49,349 nt of DNA from Candidatus Polarisedimenticolaceae bacterium (GCA_036376135.1 DASVAW010000050.1:1-49349), one strand, 5' to 3'. Positions 1-9,720 are shown, counted from the stretch's first letter. The notes: generated by a model not told the origin, from the sequence alone. Made by a program: numbers and translations.

Positions 1-2
1 AT

Positions 3-713
3 CGGCTCCGCGCGGTGATCGTGGACGACGAGGAGCCCGCCCGGGAGCGGCTGCGGATGCTCCTGTCCGAGCTCGGCGAGGTCTCCGTCGTCGCCGAGGC
101 GGCCGACGGCGAGGAGGCCCTCGAGGCGGTGACCCGCGAGAACCCGGACGTGGTCTTCCTCGACATCCAGATGCCGGGGATCACCGGGCTCGAAGTCGCC
201 GCGTCGCTCCCGTCGCCGGGTCCGCGCGTGGTCTTCTGCACCGCGTACGACAAGTACGCCGTCGATGCCTTCGAGCTGCACGCCGCCGACTACCTCCTCA
301 AGCCGATCAATCGCGCGCGGCTGGCGGCGACCGTCGAGCGCCTGCGCTCCCCCGGGCGCGCGGAGCTTCCCGTGTCGGCGACCGGAGCCCCCACGCGGTT
401 TCTCGCGCGCCGCGGGAACCGGTGGTTCGTCGTCCCGGCGGCCGACGTCGTCGTCTTCACCTCGGAGGCCTCCGCAACCAAGCTCCAGACGGGGGCGGAG
501 TACTTCTGGGTCGAGCCTGCCCTCAACGACCTCGAGCGCCGTCTGGACGGTTCGCGCTTCTTCCGGGTGTCCCGGGCGGCGATCGTGAATCTCGACGCCG
601 TGCGCGAGGTGGTCCCCCTCGGGAGCGGGCTCGCGGAGGTGGTGGTGTCGACGGGCGAGCGCCTCGAGGTGAGCCGCCGGCGGTTCCGGGAGCTGATGGA
701 GCGGCTGGGTTAG
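3..713 (+). CDS. LytTR-family response regulator (5' end outside window)
   Basis: Two-component response regulator that would bind DNA through a LytTR domain when phosphorylated by a partner kinase. The N-terminal receiver domain shows the acidic pair in VIVDDEEPARERL, the phospho-acceptor Asp in VVFLDIQMPG and the conserved Lys in LLKP. The C-terminal half is a LytTR domain, with FFRVSRAAIVNLDAV near its centre. A GTG at 15 is possible, but the frame is open to the window edge and reads RLRAVIVDDE, the usual start of this domain, so the true start is probably upstream of the window. The 3' end overlaps the convergent MFS gene by four bases. A second regulator of this family lies at 35838-36593 next to a LytS-type kinase; this one's kinase is presumably just outside the window. 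Confidence 0.9.
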   Translation, partial: RLRAVIVDDEEPARERLRMLLSELGEVSVVAEAADGEEALEAVTRENPDVVFLDIQMPGITGLEVAASLPSPGPRVVFCTAYDKYAVDAFELHAADYLLKPINRARLAATVERLRSPGRAELPVSATGAPTRFLARRGNRWFVVPAADVVVFTSEASATKLQTGAEYFWVEPALNDLERRLDGSRFFRVSRAAIVNLDAVREVVPLGSGLAEVVVSTGERLEVSRRRFRELMERLG

Positions 714-2008
714 GCCCCCGATCCCGGCCGCTCCAGTGCGCCGCCGTTCCGCTTGTCGGCGCGCAGCAGCAGGATCGCGAAGGCGAGGCCCGCGAGGCCG
801 AGGGAGGCGAACATCACCTGGCTCGCGACGTATCCGTGCGTGGCATCGCGAAGCTTCCCGTTGAGCCACGGGAACGCCATGAGGCCGATGTTCTGCACGG
901 CGGTCATCAGGCCGAAGGCGGTGCCGACGAGCTTCGGCTCGACGACCAGGGGGACCGACGGCCACATCGCGGCGGGAACCAGGACGAACGCGGCACCGAG
1001 AACGATCATCGGGATCGCCGGCGGAATGTCCGTGAGCCCGAGCGCGAGGTGCGCGGGGATCATGAGCAGCGATCCGACGATCATCAGGCTCGCGCGGCGG
1101 CCCATCTTGTCGACGAGGGTGCCGGCGAAGGGGGCGAAGACCATCGACGCGAAGATGATGATCGAGGTGGTGCCGGGCGCCGTCGAGAACATGTGCAGGT
1201 AGTTCGAGAAGGCGGAGGCCAGGAACCCGCCCTCCTGGCCCGCGGTCATCGGCAGGCCCCATTTTTCGGCGAAGAAATCGGTGGAGAGGGCCGTGAACGG
1301 GAAGATCGCCGAGTAGAAGGTCACGCACAGCAGGGTGACGAACCAGAAGGAGGAGCCGAAGCGGGTCGCGTCCTTGAGGTCGACCTTGTCGGTCCCCGCC
1401 TCGCGCAGCTTGAGGACCGGCTCGGCCTTCTTGTCGAGGAGGTTGTAGACGAGGTTGATCACGAGGCTCGCCGCGCACAGCGCCGCCGCGGTCCACAACG
1501 CGAACTCGGGGCTGAAACGCTCGGCGAGCAGCGCCTCGGTGTTGAAGGTGAACAACGTCCCCAGCCGGCTCACGGTCAGCGCGATCCCGAACGCGAGGGC
1601 GAGCTCCTTCCCCGTGAACCACCGGGCCAGGATCGCGCTCTGGGCGACGACGAGCGACTCCGACCCCATGCCGAAGATCAGCCGGCCGACGTACAGGACC
1701 TCGATCGACGGCGCGAAGGCGACGACGACCGAGCCCGCGGTGACCAGGAGCGAAAAGAGCAGGCTCGCGCGCCGCGTGCCGAGCCGGTCCACCAGCCAGC
1801 CGCCGAGGAAGACGGTCGGGATCGCCGCGAGGCTGTACATGGTGTAGGTGAAGCCGATCGCCTCGCGGCCGACGCCGAACTTCTTCATGAGGGCTTCGAC
1901 GAGGGCGCCGACGCTGTCGTACGCGAAGTAGCTCCCGAAGAGGATGAACGCCGCGAAGAACAGGACCGTGAAGCGGTAGAAGCGCGTCGACGGGTGGAAG
2001 TCGCTCAT
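710..2008 (-). CDS. MFS transporter
   Basis: Twelve-helix major facilitator superfamily permease of 432 residues, full length. The first half carries the loop 2-3 signature as GGWLVDRLGTRRASL and the second half repeats it as GTLVDKMGRRASL. The overall pattern recalls MFSD1-like permeases, some of which move dipeptides, but I cannot fix the substrate. It is the last gene of the operon starting with crtN at 9625 and follows the AbgT-family gene by 15 bases. A GGAGGG ribosome site lies just before the ATG at 2008. The stop overlaps the convergent LytTR gene by four bases. Membership of MFS is sure; any link to peptides or pigment is inference. Confidence 0.9.
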   Translation of the reverse strand: MSDFHPSTRFYRFTVLFFAAFILFGSYFAYDSVGALVEALMKKFGVGREAIGFTYTMYSLAAIPTVFLGGWLVDRLGTRRASLLFSLLVTAGSVVVAFAPSIEVLYVGRLIFGMGSESLVVAQSAILARWFTGKELALAFGIALTVSRLGTLFTFNTEALLAERFSPEFALWTAAALCAASLVINLVYNLLDKKAEPVLKLREAGTDKVDLKDATRFGSSFWFVTLLCVTFYSAIFPFTALSTDFFAEKWGLPMTAGQEGGFLASAFSNYLHMFSTAPGTTSIIIFASMVFAPFAGTLVDKMGRRASLMIVGSLLMIPAHLALGLTDIPPAIPMIVLGAAFVLVPAAMWPSVPLVVEPKLVGTAFGLMTAVQNIGLMAFPWLNGKLRDATHGYVASQVMFASLGLAGLAFAILLLRADKRNGGALERPGSGA

Positions 2009-2023
2009 GAGCCCTCCGGGCGG

Positions 2024-3550
2024 TCAGGGCTGCGCAGGATAGACCAGTCCGGCCCCCGGCCCGAGCGGAAGTCCGAGCGCGTACCACCCCGCGAGCAGCG
2101 CTCCCCAGACGATCAGGAAGACGACGGTGTAGGGAAGCATCGTCGCCACGATCGTCCCCATCCCCGCCTTCGGGTCGTACCGCTGGGCGAAGGCCACGAT
2201 GAGGGCGAAGTAGCTCATCGTCGGCGAGATCACGTTGGAGACGCTGTCCCCCACGCGGTAGGCGGCCTGGGTGAGCTCGGGGGAGTAGCCGAGCAGCATG
2301 AACATCGGGACGAAAACCGGCGCCATGATCGCCCACTTCGCCGAGGCGCTCCCGATGAGGAGGTTCACGGACGACGTGAGGGCGACGAAGCCCACGATCA
2401 GGGGGATGCCGCCGAGGCCGCTCGACTGGAGCGCCTCCGCGCCGCGGACGGCGAGGATCAGGCCGAGGTTCGTCCAGTTGAAGAAGGCCACGAACTGCGC
2501 GGCGAAGAAGACGAGCACGAGGTAGGAGCCCAGCGTCTCCATCTGTTTCGTCATCGCCTTCACGACGTCGGCGTCCCGGCGGAGCGTTCCCGCGGCGATC
2601 CCGTACGCCCCGCCGACGGCAAGCCCGCCCAGGAAGATGAACGCGACGATCCCCGACATGAACGGCGATCGGAGCAGGCTCCCCGTCTTCGCGTCGCGCA
2701 GGAAGCCGTCCGCCGGCACCGTCCCCCACAACAGGACGGCGGCGAACGCCGCCGCGGCGACCGCCGCCCAGGCGAGCCCCCGGCGCTGGGCTCGGGTGAG
2801 GGGGGTGTTCAGCGCCTCCCCCTCCGAACGCTCTCCCGACCACGCGCCCAGCCGGGGGACGACGATCCGTTCGGTGACCCAGACGCCGGCGAGCGTGACG
2901 ACGAACGTGCTCGCGGCCATGAAGTAGTAGTTCGCGGAAGGGTTGACGTGAATCGACGGATCGACGATGCGCGCCGCCTCCTCCGTGAGGCCGGCGAGCA
3001 GCGGGTCGACGGTTCCGAGCAGGAGGTTGGCGCTGTAGCCGCCGGAGACCCCGGCGAACGCCGCGGCGATCCCCGCGAGCGGATGCCGTCCCGCGCCGGC
3101 GAAGACGATCGCGGCGAGCGGGACGAGAAGGACGTAGCCGATCTCGCTCGCCATGTTCGACATCACGCCGGAGAAGACGATCACCGTCGTGAGCAGGCGG
3201 CGGGGCGACGCGAGGACGAGCAGCTTCAGCGCGGCGGCGATCAGGCCGCTCCCCTCGGCGACCGCGATCCCCAGCATCGCGACGAGGACCGTGCCGAGCG
3301 GGGCGAACGACGTGAAGTTCGTGACCATCGAGGTCACGATCCGGTGCAGCCCCTCGACGGAGAGCAGGCTCACGGCGCGCACCGTCTCCTTCGTGCCCGG
3401 ATGGACCACCTGGAGGTCCAGGGACGCGCCGACGGCGGACATCCCGACCACGAGGAGCGCCAGGATCACGAAGAGGGATGCGGGATGGGGAAGCAGATTC
3501 CCCGCGCGCTCGACGGCGCCGAGGAGGCGAAGGACGCGGGTGGCGGGCAT
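2024..3550 (-). CDS. AbgT-family transporter (p-aminobenzoyl-glutamate transporter / MtrF type)
   Basis: Inner-membrane transporter of 508 residues, the usual AbgT/MtrF length. Known members import p-aminobenzoyl-glutamate or export antimetabolites such as sulfonamides, using the ion gradient. Family marks are the re-entrant region [17 protein letters not shown], the following [10 protein letters not shown], and [14 protein letters not shown] in the first half. The frame is open far upstream, but [10 protein letters not shown] at 3550 matches the family N-terminus and places the start 11 bases after the glycosyltransferase stop. It sits between five carotenoid-type genes and an MFS gene, all on one strand with tight spacing, which is an unusual place for AbgT. 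Substrate unknown. Confidence 0.92.
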   Translation of the reverse strand: MPATRVLRLLGAVERAGNLLPHPASLFVILALLVVGMSAVGASLDLQVVHPGTKETVRAVSLLSVEGLHRIVTSMVTNFTSFAPLGTVLVAMLGIAVAEGSGLIAAALKLLVLASPRRLLTTVIVFSGVMSNMASEIGYVLLVPLAAIVFAGAGRHPLAGIAAAFAGVSGGYSANLLLGTVDPLLAGLTEEAARIVDPSIHVNPSANYYFMAASTFVVTLAGVWVTERIVVPRLGAWSGERSEGEALNTPLTRAQRRGLAWAAVAAAAFAAVLLWGTVPADGFLRDAKTGSLLRSPFMSGIVAFIFLGGLAVGGAYGIAAGTLRRDADVVKAMTKQMETLGSYLVLVFFAAQFVAFFNWTNLGLILAVRGAEALQSSGLGGIPLIVGFVALTSSVNLLIGSASAKWAIMAPVFVPMFMLLGYSPELTQAAYRVGDSVSNVISPTMSYFALIVAFAQRYDPKAGMGTIVATMLPYTVVFLIVWGALLAGWYALGLPLGPGAGLVYPAQP

Positions 3551-3561
3551 CGGAAGCTCCG

Positions 3562-4662
3562 TCAGCGGGCGTCCGCCTCGCCGTAGGACCGCCCCTTCCA
3601 CGAGGGGCGTCGACCGGCGAGGCGTCCCAGGAAGGCGGTCCACTGGATCGAGAGGAGGACGGCGACGCCGATCGGATGGAGCACGGCGCCCGGGAGAGAC
3701 TGCCGGAAACGGGCGGCCGCCGCCACTCGCGGCGCGAGGGAGAGCGCGCACGCGCACGCGGTCACGAGGGGCTCGATCCCGAGCGCGAGCAACACGAACG
3801 GCAGCACGTGCCCGCCTCCGAGGAGGACCGTCCACGGCACGATCCCGCCGGGGGAGGCCATCCCCTCGGTCGCGTTCTTCGCGAGACCGCGCCAGACCTC
3901 GCCGGCGTTCCGGTACATCCGGCAGGTCGCGAGGTCCGTGGCGTCGAAAAGGTCGGTCTTCCATCCCGCCGCACGGAAGGCGCGGGGGAGCTTCACGCCG
4001 TCGTGCAGCGACGCGCGGATCGCGGCGTGGCCGCCGGCCTTCGCGTAGGCGTCCCGCTTCGCCACGAACAGCTGGCCGCACCCGGCGCCGAAGCTCGGGT
4101 CGGGACGGCGGCGCATCGCGTCGATCGGAAGGAAGCCGAGCAGGACCCAGTGCATCATCGGGAGCAGCAGCTTCTCGAGGAAGGTGACCGTCTCCTGGCG
4201 AGGGAACCCGCTCGCGAGATCGACGCCGCGATCCTCCACGAACGCCGCCATCCGGGCGAGGGCGTCGGGAGCCAGGCGCACGTCGGCGTCCACGAAGACG
4301 AGCACCTCGTGGCGGGCGTGGGACGCGAGCACGTGGCAGGCGTGTTGTTTTCCGCACCAGCCGGGCGGAAGCGGGGGGGCCGATTCCAGGCGCACGCCGG
4401 CGTCGCGCACGATCGCCGCGGTGGCGTCGGTCGAGCCGTCGTCGAGGACGACGACCTCGAACTCGATCCCCCGGCTCTTCCGGACCGCCTCGAGCGCGGC
4501 GCCGATCGAGATCTCCTCGTTGCGCGCGGGGATGAGCACCGAGACGGCGGGCGGGCGCCGACCCGTCGTCGGGAACGGCGGCGGCAGGTAGACCGCGCGA
4601 TTGCGGAAGAACAGCGCTGCGGGGAGAGCGGCGAGGGCGAGGGCCGCGAGTGCGAGGATCAC
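3562..4662 (-). CDS. Family 2 glycosyltransferase, CrtQ-like
   Basis: GT-A fold glycosyltransferase of 366 residues. An N-terminal membrane anchor ([19 protein letters not shown]) precedes the catalytic domain, which has [11 protein letters not shown], the nucleotide-binding [12 protein letters not shown] and the metal-binding DxD as VFVDADVRL. Two or three more hydrophobic segments close the protein. In staphyloxanthin synthesis CrtQ adds glucose to the diaponeurosporenoic acid end group; the gene's place next to CrtN-, CrtP- and CrtO-like genes makes the same role likely here. The GTG start at 4662 overlaps the acyltransferase stop as GTGA, so translation is probably coupled. A role in other glycolipids is possible, but the context favours pigment. 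Confidence 0.85.
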   Translation of the reverse strand: MILALAALALAALPAALFFRNRAVYLPPPFPTTGRRPPAVSVLIPARNEEISIGAALEAVRKSRGIEFEVVVLDDGSTDATAAIVRDAGVRLESAPPLPPGWCGKQHACHVLASHARHEVLVFVDADVRLAPDALARMAAFVEDRGVDLASGFPRQETVTFLEKLLLPMMHWVLLGFLPIDAMRRRPDPSFGAGCGQLFVAKRDAYAKAGGHAAIRASLHDGVKLPRAFRAAGWKTDLFDATDLATCRMYRNAGEVWRGLAKNATEGMASPGGIVPWTVLLGGGHVLPFVLLALGIEPLVTACACALSLAPRVAAAARFRQSLPGAVLHPIGVAVLLSIQWTAFLGRLAGRRPSWKGRSYGEADAR

Positions 4663-5360
4663 GGGGCGACCCCGTGGCGCGCGCGCCGGCCGGCGAGAAG
4701 CGTCGTGAACGCCGTCGCGTCGCGCGCGAGGGAGGCCGCCGCGAGCCGGTCCATCGCGCCGGCGAGCTCCGCGGAGATCGCCGCCGTCCACCCCTCGGCG
4801 GATCGGCCGGACTCGATCGCGAGGGGACGTCCCCAGTGCACCAGCGCCTCGGGGACGCGCTCGGTCCAGAAGGGGTATTCGACGGCGAGGGGCCAGACGA
4901 CGCCGCCCGACAGGCGCGAGGCGAGCCGGCCGACGCCGGGCAGCAGCGCGACCGGCCGCTCGCGGGGGTCGGAGAACCGTCCTTGCGCGGTGACCCACAA
5001 CGTCGCGCGCGGAGAGGCGCAGATCGCCAGGGAGGTCGAGAGGAACGCCCGCGCCCCCGCCGCGCTCGCGTCCACCCCGAAAAACCCCAGGCTCGCGAAG
5101 ACGCGGTACCGCGAAAGCTGCTTCGCCTCGATCGGGGCGTAGTGGGTTCGACCGAAGAGCGGGCCGCGCGCCAGGACGAGGGCGGTCAGCGGGTCCCACC
5201 ACGAGGGGTGGTTCATCACGACGATCGCGGGGGCGATTCCGGGGTCTCCCGGGCGGACCTCCCCGAGCACGCGGACCGCGTTGAAGTGCCGCCTCATCAG
5301 TCGCCGGCCGGAGAGGGTGAACCCCCACAGCAGCGGCCGCCGGATCGGGGGCAGGCTCAC
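4659..5360 (-). CDS. PlsC-like acyltransferase, probable carotenoid glycoside acyltransferase (CrtO role)
   Basis: Lysophospholipid-acyltransferase superfamily protein of 233 residues. The catalytic NHxxxxD motif is present as [11 protein letters not shown], followed by a PlsC-like second block, [15 protein letters not shown], where the usual FPEG motif is changed to TAQGRFSD. In C30 pigment clusters an acyltransferase esterifies the sugar attached by the glycosyltransferase, and the next gene is such a transferase. The GTG start at 5360 overlaps the crtP stop (GTGA), and its own stop overlaps the next start in the same way. The frame is open much further upstream, but that part is antisense-like shadow inside crtP. 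It could instead act in general phospholipid synthesis. Confidence 0.82.
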   Translation of the reverse strand: MSLPPIRRPLLWGFTLSGRRLMRRHFNAVRVLGEVRPGDPGIAPAIVVMNHPSWWDPLTALVLARGPLFGRTHYAPIEAKQLSRYRVFASLGFFGVDASAAGARAFLSTSLAICASPRATLWVTAQGRFSDPRERPVALLPGVGRLASRLSGGVVWPLAVEYPFWTERVPEALVHWGRPLAIESGRSAEGWTAAISAELAGAMDRLAAASLARDATAFTTLLAGRRARHGVAP

Positions 5361-6871
5361 GCCACCGCCTCGCCGTCGTGGTCGAGGGCGTCGGCGGCGA
5401 TCCACCCGGACATGAGCACCATGGGCATCCCCGGCCCCGGGTGCGCCGCGCCCCCCGCGAGGTACAGCCCGCGCACGTCGGCACTGCGGTTGGAGGGCTT
5501 GAACGCGCCGAGGAAACGGCCGTGGCTCGCGAGGCCGTAGATCGCGCCGTTCAGTACGCGGTAGCGGCGGTGGATGTCGGCGGGGGTGAGATGCCGCTCG
5601 ATCACGATGCGTCGCTCGAGACCCTCGAGCCCCATCGTTCGCTCGAGCTTGCGGAGGATCGTTCGGCGGTACTCGGGGAACATCCGCGACCAGTCGTGCC
5701 GGTCGCGCAGGTAGGGGGTGTGCACGAGGACGTAGAGTGCCTCGCCCCCCGGGGGTGCCGTTCCCGGCTCGGAGAACGTCGTCGCGGCGACGTAGGCCGT
5801 CGGGTCGGGGGCGGGCTCCCCCTTCCGGTAGATCGCGTCGAACTCCTCCTCGGGGTCGCGCGAGAAGACGAAGTTGTGGTGGGCCAGGTGGTCGTAGCGC
5901 CGGCTCAGCCCGAGGTAGAGGACGACCCCCGAGCACGCCGGTTCGTAGCGGCGGCGGCCGAGGAACGGCGCCCCTTCGCCCCGTTCGAGCAGCTCGCGGT
6001 GCGTGCGGACGGCGTCCATGTTGGAGACGACCGCGTCGACCGCGACGCGCTCGCCGGCGTCGGTCTCGATCGCGACGACGGCGCCCGACTCCACGACGAT
6101 GCGCCTCACCCCGGTCCCGGTGCGGTAGTCGACGCCCAGCTCGCGGCCGAGGTGCTCGAGGGCGCGGGGGACGGCGCCGGTCCCGCCTCGCGGGTACCAG
6201 ATCCCTTCCTTGGACTGCATGCTCGCGATCCCGCACAAAACCGCCGGCGCGTTGTACGGCGACGAGCCGATGTACTGCACGTAGTGGTCGAGCATCTGCG
6301 CGACCCGCGCGTCGGGTACGTGGAATCGGATGGTCCCCGCGACCGTCGCGCCTGGGCGCAGCGCCAGGACGTCGCCGAGCGACCCCGCGGTGAAGCTGTC
6401 GCGCAGGCGGAACATGTCGGCGATGGAGCCGATCGGCTTCCAGAAGAAGTAGCGTTCCGAGATGTCGTGCAGCCGGCCGGCGTAACGCTGGAAGCGGCGG
6501 TATCCCTCGACGGAGCCGGGGGCATAGTCGCGCAGGGTGGCGACCATCAGCTCGGTGTCCTCGCGCAGGTCGAGGACGGACCGGTCGTCGAAGAAGCACC
6601 GCCACTGCGGGTCGAGGCGGATCAGCTCGAGGTCGCGGTCGAGCTCGCGCGACGCCTCGGCCCAGATCTTCCGCAGGACCGAGGGCATCGTGAGGATGGT
6701 CGGCCCCATGTCGAATCGGAAGCCCCCTTCCTCGAGGACCGCCGCCTTGCCGCCGAGCCAGTCGTTCGCCTCGAAGAGCACGACGCGGTAGCCGCGGGCG
6801 GCGAGCGTCGCCGCCGACGCGAGTCCCGCGAGCCCACCGCCGATCACTCCCACCCGGCCCGCCCTTGCCAT
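5357..6871 (-). CDS. crtP: CrtI-superfamily carotenoid oxidase, CrtP-like (diapocarotenoid terminal oxygenase)
   Basis: FAD-dependent carotenoid oxidoreductase of 504 residues. The N-terminal dinucleotide-binding site is VGVIGGGLAGLASAATLA, and the C-terminal CrtI signature is LYLAGGAAHPGPGMPMVL. Within the family it resembles remembered Staphylococcus CrtP rather than CrtN: FDMGPTILTMPSVL, QWRCFF, IGSSPYNAPAVL, the GIWYPRGG block and AHHNFVFS all match. CrtP oxidises the terminal methyl of diaponeurosporene to an aldehyde or acid, which fits the adjacent aldehyde dehydrogenase. The ATG at 6871 follows the dehydrogenase stop by 10 bases and has a good GGAGAAG ribosome site. Exact product (mono- or di-oxidised) cannot be read from sequence. 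Confidence 0.87.
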   Translation of the reverse strand: MARAGRVGVIGGGLAGLASAATLAARGYRVVLFEANDWLGGKAAVLEEGGFRFDMGPTILTMPSVLRKIWAEASRELDRDLELIRLDPQWRCFFDDRSVLDLREDTELMVATLRDYAPGSVEGYRRFQRYAGRLHDISERYFFWKPIGSIADMFRLRDSFTAGSLGDVLALRPGATVAGTIRFHVPDARVAQMLDHYVQYIGSSPYNAPAVLCGIASMQSKEGIWYPRGGTGAVPRALEHLGRELGVDYRTGTGVRRIVVESGAVVAIETDAGERVAVDAVVSNMDAVRTHRELLERGEGAPFLGRRRYEPACSGVVLYLGLSRRYDHLAHHNFVFSRDPEEEFDAIYRKGEPAPDPTAYVAATTFSEPGTAPPGGEALYVLVHTPYLRDRHDWSRMFPEYRRTILRKLERTMGLEGLERRIVIERHLTPADIHRRYRVLNGAIYGLASHGRFLGAFKPSNRSADVRGLYLAGGAAHPGPGMPMVLMSGWIAADALDHDGEAVA

Positions 6872-6881
6872 CGCTTCTCCC

Positions 6882-8087
6882 TCAGCGCCCGCGCGCGATC
6901 GCGAGCCGAATGAACTCGAGGAATCCCCGCATCCGTGTCGCGAGCCCGGGGCCGTGCCCCGCCGCGATCCAGGCGCGGAACAACGCCGCGTCCCCGGGGC
7001 GCCTCGCCTCGAGGTGCCGCCGCGGCCCGCGACTCGTCGTGATCGCCTTCACCGCCGTCAGCTCGAGCAGCCCCTCGATCCCTCGGGTCGTGCCGAACCC
7101 GCTCGCCCCCCGGCCGCCGAACGGCAGACGCGGGTCGGCGCTGGTCACGATGACGTCGTTGATCGCCACGTAGCCCGCGCGTACCCGCGCGGCCAGCGCC
7201 CGGGCCTCCCTCTCCTCGCCGAAGATCGAGGCGCCCAGGGCGCAGGGCGACCGCGCGGCTTCGGCCAGTGCCGTCTCGACGCCGTCGAACGGCACCACCG
7301 GCACCGGCAGGTCGCGCAACGCCGCTTCGTGCCGGCGCGCGACGAAGACCCGTCGCGGCGCGATGCACGTCTCCCCGCGGTTCAGGGCGAGGCCGAACCG
7401 GATCGCGCTCTCCGCCAGCGCGACGTCGGCGCTGTCGAGGACGAAGACGGGGTCGTCGCCGGAGAGCTCCATCACCGAGGGGACCGCGCGCGGCGCGAGG
7501 GCGGCGAGGACCGAAGTCCCGGTCGCGGAGGAACCCGTCAGCACGACCTTGTCGACGCCGCCGTCGATCGCCGCATGCGCCGAACCCGGGTCCTCGGGGA
7601 GGACGGCGACGAGGGCGGGGTCGAGTCCGGACTGCGCGAGGCACTCCGCCAGGATTCGCATCGCGGCCGACCTCCCCGGCGCCGGCTTCACGAGCACCGC
7701 GTTCCCGGCGGCGAGGGCCTGAAGCGCGTGGACCCCGGGGAGGAACAGCGGGTAGTTCGCCGGGGCGATGACGAGCACGACGCCGACGGGCTCGCGCCGG
7801 ATCTCGGCGTCCACGCCGGGAAGCCACGCGGGACGGCCGTGGCTCCCGAGGCGCCGGGGCGCCAGGGCGCGCGGTGCCTCGCGCTCGAGGAAGCGGATCG
7901 CGGCGAGCAGCGGGAGGATCTCGGCGGTCAGGCTCTCGACGGGATCGGGACGGCCCAGGGCGCGCTCCAGGGCCTCGAGTCGGCCGGCGAGCAAGACGCG
8001 AGCCCGCCCGAGGGTCGCGACGCGGGCGTCGGGGGACAGCGCGTTCCACCCCGCCTGGGCCGCGCGCGCCGCGATGAGCGCCTCCAC
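6882..8087 (-). CDS. Short aldehyde dehydrogenase of the carotenoid operon (AldH role)
   Basis: NAD(P)-dependent aldehyde dehydrogenase of 401 residues, shorter than the usual 450-500. Visible family features are PANYPLFLPG for the PWN block, VLTGSSATG for cofactor binding, the catalytic Glu in VMELSGDDP, the catalytic Cys in RGETCIAPRR, and the C-terminal LPFGGRGASGFG. In C30 pigment pathways this enzyme turns the CrtP-generated terminal aldehyde into a carboxylate before glycosylation, and here it lies directly between the crtN- and crtP-like genes. The GTG at 8087 begins two bases after the crtN stop. The shortening is mainly at the N-terminus, where the usual first cofactor-domain segment is reduced. 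Confidence 0.87.
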   Translation of the reverse strand: MEALIAARAAQAGWNALSPDARVATLGRARVLLAGRLEALERALGRPDPVESLTAEILPLLAAIRFLEREAPRALAPRRLGSHGRPAWLPGVDAEIRREPVGVVLVIAPANYPLFLPGVHALQALAAGNAVLVKPAPGRSAAMRILAECLAQSGLDPALVAVLPEDPGSAHAAIDGGVDKVVLTGSSATGTSVLAALAPRAVPSVMELSGDDPVFVLDSADVALAESAIRFGLALNRGETCIAPRRVFVARRHEAALRDLPVPVVPFDGVETALAEAARSPCALGASIFGEEREARALAARVRAGYVAINDVIVTSADPRLPFGGRGASGFGTTRGIEGLLELTAVKAITTSRGPRRHLEARRPGDAALFRAWIAAGHGPGLATRMRGFLEFIRLAIARGR

Positions 8088-8089
8088 GG

Positions 8090-9625
8090 CTAGACGGCGG
8101 GGGCGAGGCCCGGCCGGGCGGGGACCGCGATCGCGTCCCACCGCCCCGACAACCCGAAATCCTCGAGGACCAGTCGCGAGGTGATCCGCGACGACTCGAA
8201 GATCACGGGGAGGCCGCTTCCGGGATGCGTGCCGCCGCCGACGAGGTACATCCCGTCGACGTCCTCGAAGCGGTTGCGCGGCCGGAGGTGGAGCATCTGC
8301 CCGAGGTTGTGCGCCAGGTTGAACGTCGCGCCGAGGTGGATCTCCCCGTGGCGGTCCCAGTCGTCGGGGGTCGTGACGCGCTCGACGCGGATCCGCTTCT
8401 CGACGTCGGTGAAGCCGAGCTGCGCCATCTGCCGCAGCACCCGCGCGCGGAACCCCGCCCGCTCGCGCTCCCAGTCGACGTTCGCGTGCCGGTGCGTGAC
8501 CGGCGCCAGCACGTAGAGGGTGCTGTGCCCCGACGGGGCGAGGGACGGGTCGGTCACGCACGCGTTCTGCACGTAGAGCGACGGGTCCGCCGAGAGGACG
8601 TGCCGGTTCTCGATCTCGTCGAGGTTCCGCCGGTAGTCCTCGGCGATGAAGATGTTGTGATGGGGGAGGTCGTATCTCCCCTCGATCCCGAGGTAGAGCA
8701 TGAACGTCGAGCACGAGAACCGCCTGGTCTCGAGCTTGGCGTCCGTCCACCGTGGACGGAGCTCCTCGGGGACCATGCGGTGCATCGCCCGCGCGAAGTC
8801 GGCGTTGACGACGACCGCGTCGCCCCGGATCTCCCCCTCCGCGGTCTTGACCCCCACGGCCCGCCGTCCCTCGAAGAGGATCTTTCCGACCGGCTCGTTC
8901 AGCCGGATCTCGACCCCGAGCTCGCGCGCGATCCGCGCCATCGTCTCCGTGATCGCGCTGCATCCGCCGATCGGGTGGAAGACGCCGTATTCGTACTCGA
9001 GGAACGAGAGGATCGAGAAGAGGCTGGGGCAGTTGAAGGGGGACATCCCCAGGTACTTCGACTGGAACGAGAACCCGATGCGGATCCGGTCGTCCTTGAA
9101 GAAGGAGCGGAGGTCCGCGTCGAGGCTCTTGTGCGGCCGCAGGTACGGAAGGACCGCGACCATCCGCGGAGTCAGAAGGTCCGCCACGCTCAGGTAGGGG
9201 TTCTCGAGGCAGGGCCGGAACTTCTCGAGCTTCACCCGGTTGTCGTCCAGGAAGCGGCGGAAGTTCGCGGCGTCGGAGGGCGAGATCGCGGCGATCTGAC
9301 GCTCCATCTCGGCGACGTTCGGGGTCGCGTCGATCGATCCCCCGGCGCCGAAGACGAGGCGGTACTGCGGGTCGAGGCGGACGAGCTCCACCTCGCGCCT
9401 GAGGTCGCGCCCCGCGGAGGCGAAGATCTCCTCGAGCACCCTGGGATAGAGGAAGAAGGTCGGACCGACGTCGAAGCGGAAGCCGTCCGTCTCGATCGAG
9501 GAGGTGCGGCCGCCCACGCGCCCCGCGCGCTCGACGATCGTGACGTCCACACCGGCGCGGGCGAGGAGAAGCGCGGAAGCGAGCCCTCCGGGACCGGCGC
9601 CGACGATGATCACCCGACGACTCAT
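8090..9625 (-). CDS. crtN: CrtI-superfamily carotenoid desaturase, CrtN-like (dehydrosqualene desaturase)
   Basis: FAD-dependent desaturase of 511 residues and first gene of the operon. The nucleotide-binding motif is VIIVGAGPGGLASALLLA and the C-terminal signature is YLVGGGTHPGSGLPVIF. It differs from the CrtP-like copy and follows Staphylococcus CrtN block by block: GPTFFLYPRVLEEIF, the CPSLFSILSFLEYEYGVF region, FSCSTFMLYLGIEG, then HHNIFIAEDYRRNLDEIE and DPSLAPSGHSTLYVLAPV. CrtN converts dehydrosqualene or squalene to coloured C30 polyenes. No CrtM-type synthase is in the window, so the substrate must come from elsewhere, for instance HpnCDE-type squalene synthesis. ATG at 9625 with a weak AAGGGA ribosome site. 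A C40 phytoene desaturase is the alternative. Confidence 0.85.
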   Translation of the reverse strand: MSRRVIIVGAGPGGLASALLLARAGVDVTIVERAGRVGGRTSSIETDGFRFDVGPTFFLYPRVLEEIFASAGRDLRREVELVRLDPQYRLVFGAGGSIDATPNVAEMERQIAAISPSDAANFRRFLDDNRVKLEKFRPCLENPYLSVADLLTPRMVAVLPYLRPHKSLDADLRSFFKDDRIRIGFSFQSKYLGMSPFNCPSLFSILSFLEYEYGVFHPIGGCSAITETMARIARELGVEIRLNEPVGKILFEGRRAVGVKTAEGEIRGDAVVVNADFARAMHRMVPEELRPRWTDAKLETRRFSCSTFMLYLGIEGRYDLPHHNIFIAEDYRRNLDEIENRHVLSADPSLYVQNACVTDPSLAPSGHSTLYVLAPVTHRHANVDWERERAGFRARVLRQMAQLGFTDVEKRIRVERVTTPDDWDRHGEIHLGATFNLAHNLGQMLHLRPRNRFEDVDGMYLVGGGTHPGSGLPVIFESSRITSRLVLEDFGLSGRWDAIAVPARPGLAPAV

Positions 9626-9720
9626 TCCAGTGTTTCCCTTGTGAAAGACCCGCTTCGCGGCGACATGCTAACAGGCGCTCCGGCGTGCCGCCGGGGGGGC
9701 GCTGTGCTCCAATCTCCGCC

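Noticed and set aside
422-3586. Very long plus-strand open frame (1054 codons)
   Set aside because: It lies antisense to the MFS and AbgT genes, is made almost wholly of charged residues, and matches no family; it is a by-product of GC-rich codon use. The same applies to the other long antisense frames at 3.5-8 kb and 21-25 kb.
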